A stretch of DNA of 64,000 nucleotides from CAZEVY01 sp964515555 (GTDB taxonomy: Bacteria > Acidobacteriota > Terriglobia > Bryobacterales > Bryobacteraceae), in contig CAZEVY010000018.1 of assembly GCA_964515555.1 (NCBI GenBank), positions 7,014-71,013 on the forward strand, given 5' to 3'. Position 1 is the stretch's first letter. Each line of letters begins with the position of its first letter. Of the stretch, positions 53,793 through 62,158 are shown in pieces. The notes beneath the pieces were generated by a model that worked only from the letters and a program-made list of their open reading frames with translations, had not been told where the DNA came from and made no database searches. The translations under genes and the position numbers were made by a program.

Positions 53793-55448
53793 ATGCGCGT
53801 CGCGCTCGCCCAGATCAACACCACCGTCGGAGACATGCGCGGGAACGTCGACCGCATGCTCGCGACCTCCCGCCGCGCCGCCGATTCCGGCGCCACAGTC
53901 GTCGTCTTCCCGGAGCTGGCCGTCACCGGCTACCCGCCCCGCGACCTGGTGGAGAAGCCCGCCTTTGTCGCGCGCGCCGAGGAGGCGCTACAGCGCTTCG
54001 CCGCCGAATCCGCCGACATCCCCGCCCACCTCATCGCCGGCGCCATTCTGCCATCGCATTCGGAAACCGGAAAGCGCGTCCTGAACGTCGCGGCCGTGGT
54101 GCATCGCGGCGCGGTCGTCTTCCGGCAGGTGAAGATGCTGCTGCCCACCTATGACGTCTTCGACGAGGGCCGCTACTTCGTGCCGGGCGACCGCCAGACG
54201 CCCACCGAGATCGCGGGCGTTGCGACGGCCGTCACCGTGTGCGAGGACGCCTGGAACGATAAGCAGTACTGGGAGCGCCCGCTCTACCTGCGCGATCCGG
54301 TCGAAGAGCTGGCCGCCGCCGGCAGCCGCATTCTCATCAGCATCAACGCCTCGCCCTACCACATGGGCAAGCGCGCCCAGCGCCGCGAAATCTTCGCCGC
54401 CGCCGCCCGGCGCCACAAGATCCCGATCGTCTACGTCAACCTGGTGGGCGGCAACGATCAGCTCGTCTTCGACGGCTCCAGCTTCGCCATGAACGCCGAA
54501 GGGCGCGAGATCGCCACGGCGTGCTCTTTCGCCGAGGACCTGGTCTTTTGCGAGCCCTTGGCCGGCCCCGGCGCGGGCGACCATCACGCCGACCTCGCCG
54601 ACGAGTGCGAGGCCGTCTACGAGGCGCTCGTGGTCGGCACGCGCGACTACATCCGCAAGTGCGGCTTCCACCGCGTGTTGATCGGACTGAGCGGCGGCAT
54701 CGACAGCTCGCTCACCGCGGCCGTGGCCGTCGACGCCGTGGGACGCGAGAACGTCACCGGCGTCGGCATGCCGGGGCCGTACTCATCGGACCACAGTCTC
54801 ACCGACGCGCGCGCGCTGGCGGAGAACCTCGGCGTCCGCTTCGAGGTGGCGCCGATCGGCGGGGCCTATCACGAGTTTCTGCGCGCGCTCGACCCGGTCT
54901 TCGGGGCGGTGCCGCGCGACGTCACCGAGGAGAATCTGCAGGCGCGGCTGCGCGGCGTGACGCTGATGGCGCTCTCGAACAAGTGGGGCGCACTGGTGCT
55001 GACGACGGGCAACAAGAGCGAGCTCGCGGTCGGCTACTGCACGTTGTATGGCGACATGTGCGGCGGCCTTGCGGTGATCTCCGACGTGCCGAAGACGCTG
55101 GTGTACCGTCTCTCGCGCGTGGCCAACAAGCGGCATCCGGGCGCGATTCCCGAGAGCGTCTTCGAGAAGCCGCCCTCGGCCGAGCTGCGGCCCGATCAGA
55201 AGGACACCGATTCCCTGCCCCCCTACGACGTGCTCGACCCCATCCTGCGCGCCTTCGTCGAGGACACCTGGACACCGGAGGAGATCGCCACGCGCCTGAG
55301 CCTGCCGATCGAGCTGGTGCGGGACATCGTCAACAAGGTGGACCGCAACGAGTACAAGCGCCAGCAGGCCGCGCCGGGGCTGAAGGTCACCACCAAGGCC
55401 TTTGGCATGGGCCGGCGAATCCCCATCGCGCAGCGATTCTCCGAGTGA
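53793..55448 (+). CDS. nadE: Glutamine-dependent NAD+ synthetase NadE
   Basis: NadE amidates nicotinic acid adenine dinucleotide to NAD+, using glutamine. The 551-residue protein has an N-terminal nitrilase-type glutaminase with the triad E41 (VVFPELAVTGYPPRDL), K114 (RQVKMLLPTY) and C150 (VTVCEDAW), then a synthetase domain with the ATP loop SGGIDSS (300-306). LVLTTGNKSELAVGYCTLYGDMCGG, YKRQQAAPGLKVT and GRRIPIAQRF are standard. All catalytic residues are present. It is divergent from the SLATT-like gene and converges with cotH across a palindromic repeat. Confidence 0.97.
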   Translation: MRVALAQINTTVGDMRGNVDRMLATSRRAADSGATVVVFPELAVTGYPPRDLVEKPAFVARAEEALQRFAAESADIPAHLIAGAILPSHSETGKRVLNVAAVVHRGAVVFRQVKMLLPTYDVFDEGRYFVPGDRQTPTEIAGVATAVTVCEDAWNDKQYWERPLYLRDPVEELAAAGSRILISINASPYHMGKRAQRREIFAAAARRHKIPIVYVNLVGGNDQLVFDGSSFAMNAEGREIATACSFAEDLVFCEPLAGPGAGDHHADLADECEAVYEALVVGTRDYIRKCGFHRVLIGLSGGIDSSLTAAVAVDAVGRENVTGVGMPGPYSSDHSLTDARALAENLGVRFEVAPIGGAYHEFLRALDPVFGAVPRDVTEENLQARLRGVTLMALSNKWGALVLTTGNKSELAVGYCTLYGDMCGGLAVISDVPKTLVYRLSRVANKRHPGAIPESVFEKPPSAELRPDQKDTDSLPPYDVLDPILRAFVEDTWTPEEIATRLSLPIELVRDIVNKVDRNEYKRQQAAPGLKVTTKAFGMGRRIPIAQRFSE

Positions 55449-55462
55449 GGAGGCGCACGATG

Positions 55463-55516
55463 ACCGCTTGCTCACGCGCGCGGCTCCGTAACTGAGCCGG
55501 GACCGTACGGGAGCGG
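55463..55516. repeat. Dispersed GC-rich repeat, inverted pair (copy 4)
   Basis: A copy of the repeat (CCGCT...GCGCGCGGCTCCGTAAC, 55463-55492) is followed one base later by a related copy in the opposite orientation (GAGCCGGGACCG...GGGAGCGG, 55494-55516). The pair can form a large hairpin between the convergent nadE and cotH genes, and could act in transcription termination. Confidence 0.65.
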
Positions 55517-55544
55517 AGGCGATGCGGATGCGAAACGCCGGACG

Positions 55545-56726
55545 TTACTCCACCGGCATTAGGGCGGCGACCTCTTCGCGGACGAAGCGGGCGCGGCCGC
55601 GGATGAAGTAGCGCAGGTCCCCGGCGGCGCCGTCATAGATATCCATCGCGTCGCGCCGGTTGGGGTCGCCGTCGACGGCGCCATAGATCAGGCCGAGGAT
55701 GCGGTCGGCCTCCTGCGCCAGCCAGTCGTCCGCCGCGGCGACTTCGGCGCAGGCGTCGACGGCGGCGAGGAATTGCCGCTTGAGCGCCGGAATCGCCAGG
55801 GCGCGGCGAACCAGCAGGTTGCCTTCGACACCCTCCATCAGCGGTTGCTCCATCCAGATGAAGGTCGCGTCCTTATCCCAGGGGATGAACTGGAAACGCT
55901 TCGATTCGTCGAAACGGTACAGGTAGAAATTGTTCACGCCGCCTTCGCGGAGCAGGCCGTCGCGTTCGCCTGCGAAGGTCTCGACGGCGAGATACGTCAG
56001 GAAGTGACGCCAGTCGAGATACTCGCCGAGGACCCGCTCGAAATCGTCGCCGGGGGTCTCGTTGATGGCGCGGATGAAATCGGCGATGGCTTCCGGTTGC
56101 GGCGACTTCTCGTGGGTCTTGGGGTCGAACGGCAAGGGCACGTACTTCGAGGCGTCGCCGCGGACGGAGAGGTTCCAGTCGTCACTCCACTTGTATTCGT
56201 AGAGGTAGCCGGCGTCGTCGCGCAGGGCGCGGCGCAGGAAGTTCTTGTCGATGGACTCGACGATGGCGTAGACGCCGGTGTACTCGTCGTTCACATAAAG
56301 GCGCGTGTGGGTGACGCGCGGAGCGGCGATCCCCATGCGCTCGAACAGCAGCATCGCCAGGCGCTCGCGCGCCATGGGCGGGTCCTGCCAGAGGTTGTCG
56401 AGCACGATCGACTTCAGACCGCGGAAGCGCTGCTCGGGCGCGTAGCGGTCGAAGTCGACGCGCAGTCCGGGTTTGACCGGCGAGCGGCTGCCGCGTCCGC
56501 GCGAGCGCACGGCGATGTCGTCGATGTACTCGCCGCGCCACAACATCGCTGCCGGGTAATAGGTGTTATCGAGGAAGTTCTGCTTGAGCTTGGTCCAGTC
56601 GGAGGGATGGACGTAGAGCCGGATTTCGTGGAGCACGGAGCGGTCGAAGAGAGCGTCGGCTGGCGCCGGGGGATCGGTCTGGGCCAGGACAAGGCCGCCG
56701 AGCAGTAAAGAAATGAGAACACGCAT
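55545..56726 (-). CDS. Secreted CotH kinase-family protein
   Basis: I place the start at 56726 (MRVLISLLLGGLVLAQ), a signal peptide, giving 393 residues. The CotH family is recognised by LYVNDEYTGVYAIVESIDKNFLRR (about 143-167), LYEYKW, NNFYLYRFDESKRFQFIPWDKDATF (about 262-287), where the PWDKD aspartates match the metal-binding site of CotH atypical kinases, and VRSRGRGSRSPVKPGLRVDFD near the N-terminus. Bacillus CotH phosphorylates spore coat proteins; secreted relatives in soil bacteria have unknown targets. Two adjoining palindromes lie 34 bases upstream. Confidence 0.88.
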   Translation of the reverse strand: MRVLISLLLGGLVLAQTDPPAPADALFDRSVLHEIRLYVHPSDWTKLKQNFLDNTYYPAAMLWRGEYIDDIAVRSRGRGSRSPVKPGLRVDFDRYAPEQRFRGLKSIVLDNLWQDPPMARERLAMLLFERMGIAAPRVTHTRLYVNDEYTGVYAIVESIDKNFLRRALRDDAGYLYEYKWSDDWNLSVRGDASKYVPLPFDPKTHEKSPQPEAIADFIRAINETPGDDFERVLGEYLDWRHFLTYLAVETFAGERDGLLREGGVNNFYLYRFDESKRFQFIPWDKDATFIWMEQPLMEGVEGNLLVRRALAIPALKRQFLAAVDACAEVAAADDWLAQEADRILGLIYGAVDGDPNRRDAMDIYDGAAGDLRYFIRGRARFVREEVAALMPVE

Positions 56727-56759
56727 AGACCCGGATGACTCGAAGGCACGTATCGGGCC

Positions 56760-56780
56760 AACCGGTTCTAAACGGTTTAG
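56760..56780. promoter_or_regulatory. Two adjoining palindromes upstream of cotH (possible operator)
   Basis: AACCGGTT (56760-56767) is directly followed by CTAAAC-G-GTTTAG (56768-56780), an inverted repeat with a single central base. They lie 34-54 bases before the cotH ATG in a 96-base gap. The site looks like a regulator-binding site, but none is known to me with this sequence. Confidence 0.4.
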
Positions 56781-56822
56781 CGGCGGCAAGCGGGTGAAAT
56801 ACCCCTGCTTCGGATAGCCGTC

Positions 56823-58072
56823 TCACCAATGAGTGAGCGACCCATCGGGGCGGAAGTAGACGTTGGAGCGGCCCGGAGTCGTGACTTCGGCGACCATCTG
56901 CACGGCCTTGAGGTCGAGCGTGACGCCGAGGCCGGAGCGATCGTTCGGCCACAGCTTGCCGTTCTTGAAGTCGTGGCACTCGGGCAGATACGACGGGGCG
57001 GGCCGCTGCGCGCCTTCCACCATCACGGGCCCCGAGAAGGTGGAGAGTACGTTGCAGATCGCCGCGGTCGCCACGGGTCCGGTGAAGTGCGGAATGATGC
57101 CGACGGCGTGGGTCTCGCAGATGCCCATGATCTTGATCATCTCGGTGATGCCGCCGACGTTGGGGAGCGTGGCACGGATGTAGTCGATGTCGTGGTTCTC
57201 CACCAGCTTGTTGAAGTCGTAGCGCTGGCCCCACTCCTCGCCGTGACAGAGCGGCACGGTGGTCATCATGCGCAGCTTGGGGATGTCCTGGTGGGCGTGC
57301 TCGTCGCGCCGGGGTCCTCGACGGTGTACGGCTCGAACTCCTCCATGAGACGGCAGGCGCGCAGCGCGTCGGCGTAGTCGAAGCGCTGGTGGAGGTCGAT
57401 CATCCAGTCGCCGTTCTCGCCGACGCCCTCGCGAATCGCCTTGGACACGCGCGCGATCTGGCGCACGCGCTCATGGGTGTTGAAGACCCCGCCGGTGACG
57501 GCGCCGCCACCATCGCCGCCGCCGATGCGGTAGGCCCGGAAGCCCTGCTCGATGACCTGGCGCGCGCTGTCGCGGATGCGCGCCAACGGGTCGGCCTGCG
57601 CGGCCGGACCGCCCCCGCCGCCCCCCGGCGAGTAGCATTCGCAATGGTTCCGCACGACCCCGCCGAGCAGCTCGTGCACGGGGACCTTGAGGGCCTTGCC
57701 CTTGATGTCCCACAGCGCCAGATCCATGGCGCCCAGGGCGTGGACCTTCTCGCGCCCCGGCGGATAGAACCAGTCGATGTACATGTGCTGCCAGATGCGC
57801 TCGATCTGAAACGGATTCTTTCCGATGAGGCTGCCGGCGCACTGCTCCAGCATGTCCCTGGAACCGCCTTCGCCGATGCCGGTGATTCCGATATCGGTTT
57901 CGACGGTCGCCAGCATATTGCTCTGGTTCACCAGGCGCTGCACGTTCGGGGGCTCGTAAATGCGCACGCGGGTGATCTTGGCCTTCGGAAGCGCGGCCTC
58001 CGAGGGCCGCGGTCTCAAAAGAGTCGCGCCGGCGGCGCCGGCGAGGGACTGAAGGAAGCGTCGTCTACGCAT
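56823..58072 (-). pseudogene. Mandelate racemase/galactonate dehydratase-like enolase-superfamily gene with one frameshift
   Basis: The 5' part (58072-57266) encodes a Tat-type signal (MRRRRFLQSLAGAAGA), the capping domain and the barrel start with DWMIDLHQRFD and the ligand motif YTVEDP. The frame then drifts into ATSTPTRTSPSCA and stops. Inserting one base in the C-run at 57311-57314 (GGGG on the plus strand) restores RRDEHAHQDIPKLRMMTTV, which continues in the second frame to 56823 with NVGGITEMIKIMG and IIPHFTGPVATAA. The whole would be an intact enzyme of about 415 residues abstracting a proton next to a carboxylate. The break lies in a homopolymer, so a sequencing error is as likely as a true mutation. 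Confidence 0.85.
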
Positions 58073-58088
58073 GTGCGATCTCCTTGTC

Positions 58089-58132
58089 TAGGGCGGTGCC
58101 GACGCCCTATGTTTAGGGCGGCGCCGACGCCC
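58089..58132. repeat. Tandem direct repeat, each unit a small hairpin
   Basis: TAGGGCGGTGCCGACGCCC (58089-58107) recurs as TAGGGCGGCGCCGACGCCC (58114-58132), 18 of 19 bases identical with a 25-base period. Each unit can pair GGGCG with CGCCC. They fill the 64-base gap between the amidohydrolase and the enolase-like gene. Confidence 0.7.
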
Positions 58133-58136
58133 CGCG

Positions 58137-59408
58137 TTACTTCTTCGGCGGCGGGATGACGTGGTCGACGCCCTGCCGCACTCCGTACGTCGGCCCCTGC
58201 GACTTGTAGTCGCCCGCGCCGCGGCCGCTCCAATTCCAGGCGATGCGTCCGGCGGCGAGCGTCAGATCGCACACCAGGCGCCGGCGGCCGCGCAGGGCCG
58301 CGCCCGATGCGTCGAGGAATCCGAAATCGCCTTCCATCATGCGCCAGGCGGCGACGTCGGCGACCGCGCCTACGCTCAGGTGGCCCAAATCCTCGCGGCG
58401 GATAACCTGGGCCGGCTTCCATGTGGAGGCGCGAATGACATCGGCCAGCGTCATGTTCATGGCGAGGCACTTCGACATGGTGGTCGGCATGTCGATCATG
58501 CCGGCGTTCATGCTGCCGTCGTGCAGATCGGTCGAAATGGTGTCGGGCGCGAAGCCCTGAGCGATGGCCGGCGCGGCGTTGCGGAACACGAAGCTGCCGC
58601 CGCCGTGTCCGACATCGAAGATCACGCCGCGCTTTCGCGCCTCGCGGAGGTAGGAATACAGCCTCCCCTGCTCGTCGATCCACGGCACCGGACCGCGGAA
58701 GCAGTGCGTGCTGATGTCGCCGGGCCGCAGCCGCTCGGTGACGAGCTGCCAGTAAGGCCTCTGGGGAAGGAAGTATCCGAAGTCGACCATCATCGGAATG
58801 CCGGCGGCCTTCCCGGCGGCGATGGCCTGGTCGACCGAATCCCAGTCGGGCTTCTGGTAATGAGCCGACTTGACGCCCACGACGACGTCCTTATGCTTCG
58901 CGGCCAGGCGCGCCACCTCCTGGGCGCTGAAGTCGCCCTGCTCGACGATGTCGGTGATCATGCCGAAGCCGGCGATGTTGATGAGGGCCAGCACGCGCGT
59001 GCGGACCCGATCGATCACTGTGTGGCGAAAGGTCTCGAAGTTACGCCAGCCGGAACTGCCGGCGTCGACCATGGTGGTGACGCCGGTGCGAAAGCTGAAG
59101 GCGTCGGGCTGCACGCTCAGGTCGCCCGCCCAGGCACCCTTGATTCCAGTGGAGTGGAAGACGTGCACGTGCAGGTCGATGAGGCCGGGAGTGACGTAGA
59201 GTCCGACGGCGTCGATGACCAGGCGCGCCTGGGCCGGCGGAATGTTGGCGGCGACGGCCGCGATCTTCCCGCCGCTGACCGCGACGTCCATCACCCGGTC
59301 GATGTTGTTGCGCGGATCGATGACGTGGCCGCCTTTGAGCACCAGGTCGTAGGACGGTTGCGCGAACACGGCCGCGGCGGAGGCGATCACAAGCAGCATC
59401 TTTCGCAT
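58137..59408 (-). CDS. Exported amidohydrolase/deacetylase-family metallohydrolase
   Basis: I place the start at 59408 (MRKMLLVIASAAAVFAQ), a signal peptide, giving 423 residues. The amidohydrolase metal site is visible: H80-V-H82 in GLIDLHVHVF, a lysine likely to be carbamylated in VVGVKSAHYQ, then DISTHCFRG, FDVGHGGGSF and the aspartate in TISTDLHDGSM. This order matches the deacetylase branch of the superfamily (EF_0837/AHA_3915 type). The natural substrate is unknown, though relatives remove acyl groups from amino-acid derivatives. The gene is 64 bases upstream of the enolase-like pseudogene on the same strand and divergent from maoC. Confidence 0.87.
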   Translation of the reverse strand: MRKMLLVIASAAAVFAQPSYDLVLKGGHVIDPRNNIDRVMDVAVSGGKIAAVAANIPPAQARLVIDAVGLYVTPGLIDLHVHVFHSTGIKGAWAGDLSVQPDAFSFRTGVTTMVDAGSSGWRNFETFRHTVIDRVRTRVLALINIAGFGMITDIVEQGDFSAQEVARLAAKHKDVVVGVKSAHYQKPDWDSVDQAIAAGKAAGIPMMVDFGYFLPQRPYWQLVTERLRPGDISTHCFRGPVPWIDEQGRLYSYLREARKRGVIFDVGHGGGSFVFRNAAPAIAQGFAPDTISTDLHDGSMNAGMIDMPTTMSKCLAMNMTLADVIRASTWKPAQVIRREDLGHLSVGAVADVAAWRMMEGDFGFLDASGAALRGRRRLVCDLTLAAGRIAWNWSGRGAGDYKSQGPTYGVRQGVDHVIPPPKK

Positions 59409-59433
59409 AGTCCGTATGGTAAAGTATGCGGCC

Positions 59434-59892
59434 ATGCCTCGCACGGTGACAATGGAAGAACTGACGCGCATGACCGGCCAGGAGGTCGCCGCCAGCGATT
59501 GGACGACGGTCACGCAGGAGACGATCGACCGCTTTGCCGAGGCCACCGGCGACCACCAGTGGATTCACGTCGACGCCGCACGGGCGCGGGCCGAGACGCC
59601 CTTCGGGGGGACGATCGCGCACGGATTCCTCACGCTGGCGCTGCTCAGCAGCCTGAGCCGCGACGCGATGGAGGTGGCCGGCGATTTCAAGATGCGCATC
59701 AACTACGGGCTGAACCGGCTGCGATTCGCCGCACCCGTGCCGGCGGGCTCGCGCATTCGCGCGCGATTCACGCTGGCGGCGATCGAGCGTGTCGCCGGCG
59801 GCTGGCAGACGGCCTGGAACGTGGTGGTGGAAGTCGAAGGCGGGAGCAAGCCGGCGCTTGTCGCCGAGTGGTTGACGCGGGCGTACGAATAG
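59434..59892 (+). CDS. MaoC-like (R)-specific enoyl-CoA hydratase-type protein
   Basis: The 152-residue single hot-dog domain protein carries the catalytic dyad of R-hydratases in ATGDHQWIHVDAARA (D40, H45), followed by PFGGTIAHGFLTLALLS and NYGLNRLRFAAPVPAGSRIRAR. These enzymes hydrate trans-2-enoyl-CoA to (R)-3-hydroxyacyl-CoA, feeding beta-oxidation or polyhydroxyalkanoate synthesis. I chose the ATG at 59434; a possible -10 (TAAAGT) lies just ahead and there is no clear ribosome binding site. It is divergent from the amidohydrolase by 25 bases. Confidence 0.88.
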   Translation: MPRTVTMEELTRMTGQEVAASDWTTVTQETIDRFAEATGDHQWIHVDAARARAETPFGGTIAHGFLTLALLSSLSRDAMEVAGDFKMRINYGLNRLRFAAPVPAGSRIRARFTLAAIERVAGGWQTAWNVVVEVEGGSKPALVAEWLTRAYE

Positions 59893-59970
59893 CGCGCGGC
59901 TCTCGGGGGAACCAGCGCACAACACAGCCGCGGGGGGCGAGCGTGCCTGCACGGCGTGCGGGCGCCGTCG

Positions 59971-59976
59971 TACAAT
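59971..59976 (+). promoter_or_regulatory. Candidate -10 box giving a near-leaderless transcript
   Basis: TACAAT ends ten bases before the ATG at 59987 and no ribosome binding site lies between. Spacing to the ATG is the same as for the TAGAAT ahead of lpxI (23167-23172). Confidence 0.35.
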
Positions 59977-59986
59977 CGGTGATCGC

Positions 59987-60877
59987 ATGGCAAAACTCGG
60001 CTTCGCGGGACTTGGCATCATGGGCTACCCGATGGCGCGCAACCTGGCGCGCGCCGGTCACGAGGTGGCCGTCTGGTCGCACACGGCATCGAAGAGGAAC
60101 AAGCTCGCCGGGGAAGTGAACGCCATCCCCTGCGCGACTCCACGCGAGGTCGCGGCGCACGCCGAGTGCACGTTTCTGTGCGTGGGCGACACGCGCATGT
60201 CGGAGGAGGTGATCCTCGGCGCGAACGGCCTGGCGGAGGGCGCCAAGGCGGGATCGGCGATCGTCGACGCCAGTACCGTGTCGGTGGCGAGCAGCCTCAA
60301 GGTCACCGAAGCGCTGGCCGCGAAGGGCGTTGGATTCCTGGGCGCTCCCTGCACGGGATCGCGTCCCGGCGCCGAGGGCGGCACGCTGACTTTCATGATC
60401 GGCGGCGACCAGGCGCTGTTCGAACGCGTGAAACCTTGGCTGGAGCCGATGGGCAAGCAGCTCTACTATTGCGGCGGCCCCGGAATGGGGCTGCACGCCA
60501 AACTGACGCAGAACCTGATCCTGTGCAACCTGCTTCAGGCGTTCAACGAGGGCCTGGTGCTCAGCACCAAGGCCGGAGTCGACCCCAACCTGATGCTCGA
60601 GATCCTGAACAACTCGGCGGCCAAGAGCGGATTGATCGCCTTCAAGGCGCCTTACGTTTTCAAGCGCGATTTCCAGACCAACTTTTCCGTGAAGTGGATG
60701 CAGAAGGACATCGCGCTGATGCTCGAATCCGCCCAGGACCTCCAGGTGCCCCTGCCGCTGACGAGCCTGACGCAGCAGGTCTTCCGGGCCGCCATCGCGC
60801 GCGGCTTCGGCGACGACGATATCTGCTCGACGATCAAGGTCCTCGAGGACATCGCCGGCGTCCAGGTCAAGGGCTGA
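59987..60877 (+). CDS. Beta-hydroxyacid dehydrogenase (3-hydroxyisobutyrate dehydrogenase family)
   Basis: This 296-residue NAD(P)-dependent enzyme has the Rossmann loop GLGIMG (8-13) followed by YPMARNLARAGHEV, the substrate-binding APCTGSRPGAEGG (120-132; usually APVSGGxxGAxxG) and the catalytic lysine in AKLTQN (K172). The C-terminal helical domain includes KWMQKDIALMLESAQDL, typical of the family (KDLxLAL). It oxidises a beta-hydroxy acid such as 3-hydroxyisobutyrate, tartronate semialdehyde or glyoxylate-type substrates; which one is not clear. The next gene starts three bases after its stop, so the two form an operon. Confidence 0.9.
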   Translation: MAKLGFAGLGIMGYPMARNLARAGHEVAVWSHTASKRNKLAGEVNAIPCATPREVAAHAECTFLCVGDTRMSEEVILGANGLAEGAKAGSAIVDASTVSVASSLKVTEALAAKGVGFLGAPCTGSRPGAEGGTLTFMIGGDQALFERVKPWLEPMGKQLYYCGGPGMGLHAKLTQNLILCNLLQAFNEGLVLSTKAGVDPNLMLEILNNSAAKSGLIAFKAPYVFKRDFQTNFSVKWMQKDIALMLESAQDLQVPLPLTSLTQQVFRAAIARGFGDDDICSTIKVLEDIAGVQVKG

Positions 60878-60880
60878 GCG

Positions 60881-62092
60881 ATGCCGAACCTCGCGTTGGT
60901 CCGCGCCGCGCTGGCCGCCGGCGACGGCATCTTGCGGCTGGCGCCCTGCTGGGTGCCGCGGGCTTTCCTGATGCCGGGCGGACGGCTGAAGCTCGATCCG
61001 CGCGACCTGTATTGTCTGGGCGCGCACCGCGGCGGCATCGACGAGCGCTGGTTCGCCTCGACCACGCGCGCCGACAACGGTCCCGGCACGCCGGACGACG
61101 AGGGCCTCAGCTATATCTCGATCGACGGAAAACGCATCCAGCTCCGCGAGGCGGTCGCCGAGATGGGCGACGATCTGCTCGGCGCAGGGGTGATGCGCGA
61201 GCACGGCGGCTGGAACCTGTTGTGCAAGTTCTTTGACAACCTCGGCCCGATTCCGCACCATCTTCATCAGACCGACGAGTTCGCCCGCCGGGTCGGCCGC
61301 AAGGGGAAGCCGGAGGCCTACTATTTCCCGCCGCAGTACAACTTCAAGGACAACAATTTCCCGTACACGTTCATGGGACTGGAGCCCGGCACGACGCGCG
61401 ACGACGTGCGCCAGTGTCTCGAGCGCTGGAACGACGGAGACAACGGTATCCTTTATCACTCGAAGGCCTACAAGCTGAAGCCCGGCACGGGATGGCAGAT
61501 CGACGCCGGGATTCTGCACGCGCCGGGGTCGCTGGTGACCTACGAGCCGCAGGTGAACTCCGACGTGTTCGCGATGTACCAGTCGATGGTCGAGGGCCGG
61601 GCGGTGCCGTGGGATTTGCTGGTGAAGGACGTGCCGCCGGAGCATCACCACGATCTCGACTACATCCTCGACATGCTGGACTGGGACGCCAACACCGATC
61701 CCGAGTTCGCCGAGCACCGGCTGTTCGATCCGGCGCCGGCGCGCGATCCGGCATACATGGCCGAGTCCGGCTACATCGAGCGCTGGGTGGTGTATTCGAC
61801 GCCGCACTACTCGGCGAAGGAGCTCACGGTGCTGCCCGGCCGGTCGGCGACGATCGCGGACGCGGCGGCGTACGGGCTGATCGTCGTGCAGGGCTGGGGA
61901 TCGGTCGGAAGGCTCGACGTGGAGACGCCGTCGCTCATCCGGTACGGGCAGATGACCAAGGACGAGCTGTTCGTGACAGCCGAGGCGGCCGCGCGTGGCG
62001 TGGTGGTCGTCAACCGGAGCGATAAAGAGGACCTGGTGATGCTGAAGCACTTCGGTCCGGGGAACCCGGACGCGGCGTCGCTCATCAAGTAG
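60881..62092 (+). CDS. Cupin-type protein resembling type I mannose-6-phosphate isomerase
   Basis: The 403-residue protein has metal-binding cupin motifs in the arrangement of phosphomannose isomerases: PIPHHLHQTDEFA (H126, H127, H129), KPEAYYFPPQ (E145), and DAGILHAPGSLVTYEPQ for the later histidine. A second half with a further beta-barrel (LTVLPGRSATI, LIVVQGWGSVG) follows. The N-terminal part differs from classical ManA. It probably isomerises a sugar or binds one. It is transcribed with the beta-hydroxyacid dehydrogenase (three-base gap), which suggests a joint sugar-acid pathway, as an inference. Confidence 0.72.
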   Translation: MPNLALVRAALAAGDGILRLAPCWVPRAFLMPGGRLKLDPRDLYCLGAHRGGIDERWFASTTRADNGPGTPDDEGLSYISIDGKRIQLREAVAEMGDDLLGAGVMREHGGWNLLCKFFDNLGPIPHHLHQTDEFARRVGRKGKPEAYYFPPQYNFKDNNFPYTFMGLEPGTTRDDVRQCLERWNDGDNGILYHSKAYKLKPGTGWQIDAGILHAPGSLVTYEPQVNSDVFAMYQSMVEGRAVPWDLLVKDVPPEHHHDLDYILDMLDWDANTDPEFAEHRLFDPAPARDPAYMAESGYIERWVVYSTPHYSAKELTVLPGRSATIADAAAYGLIVVQGWGSVGRLDVETPSLIRYGQMTKDELFVTAEAAARGVVVVNRSDKEDLVMLKHFGPGNPDAASLIK

Positions 62093-62158
62093 AAATTACC
62101 TCCCCCCGCAACCGGCGCGCGGCCCGCCACATCCAACATTCCAGAGGTGCAGAGACCC

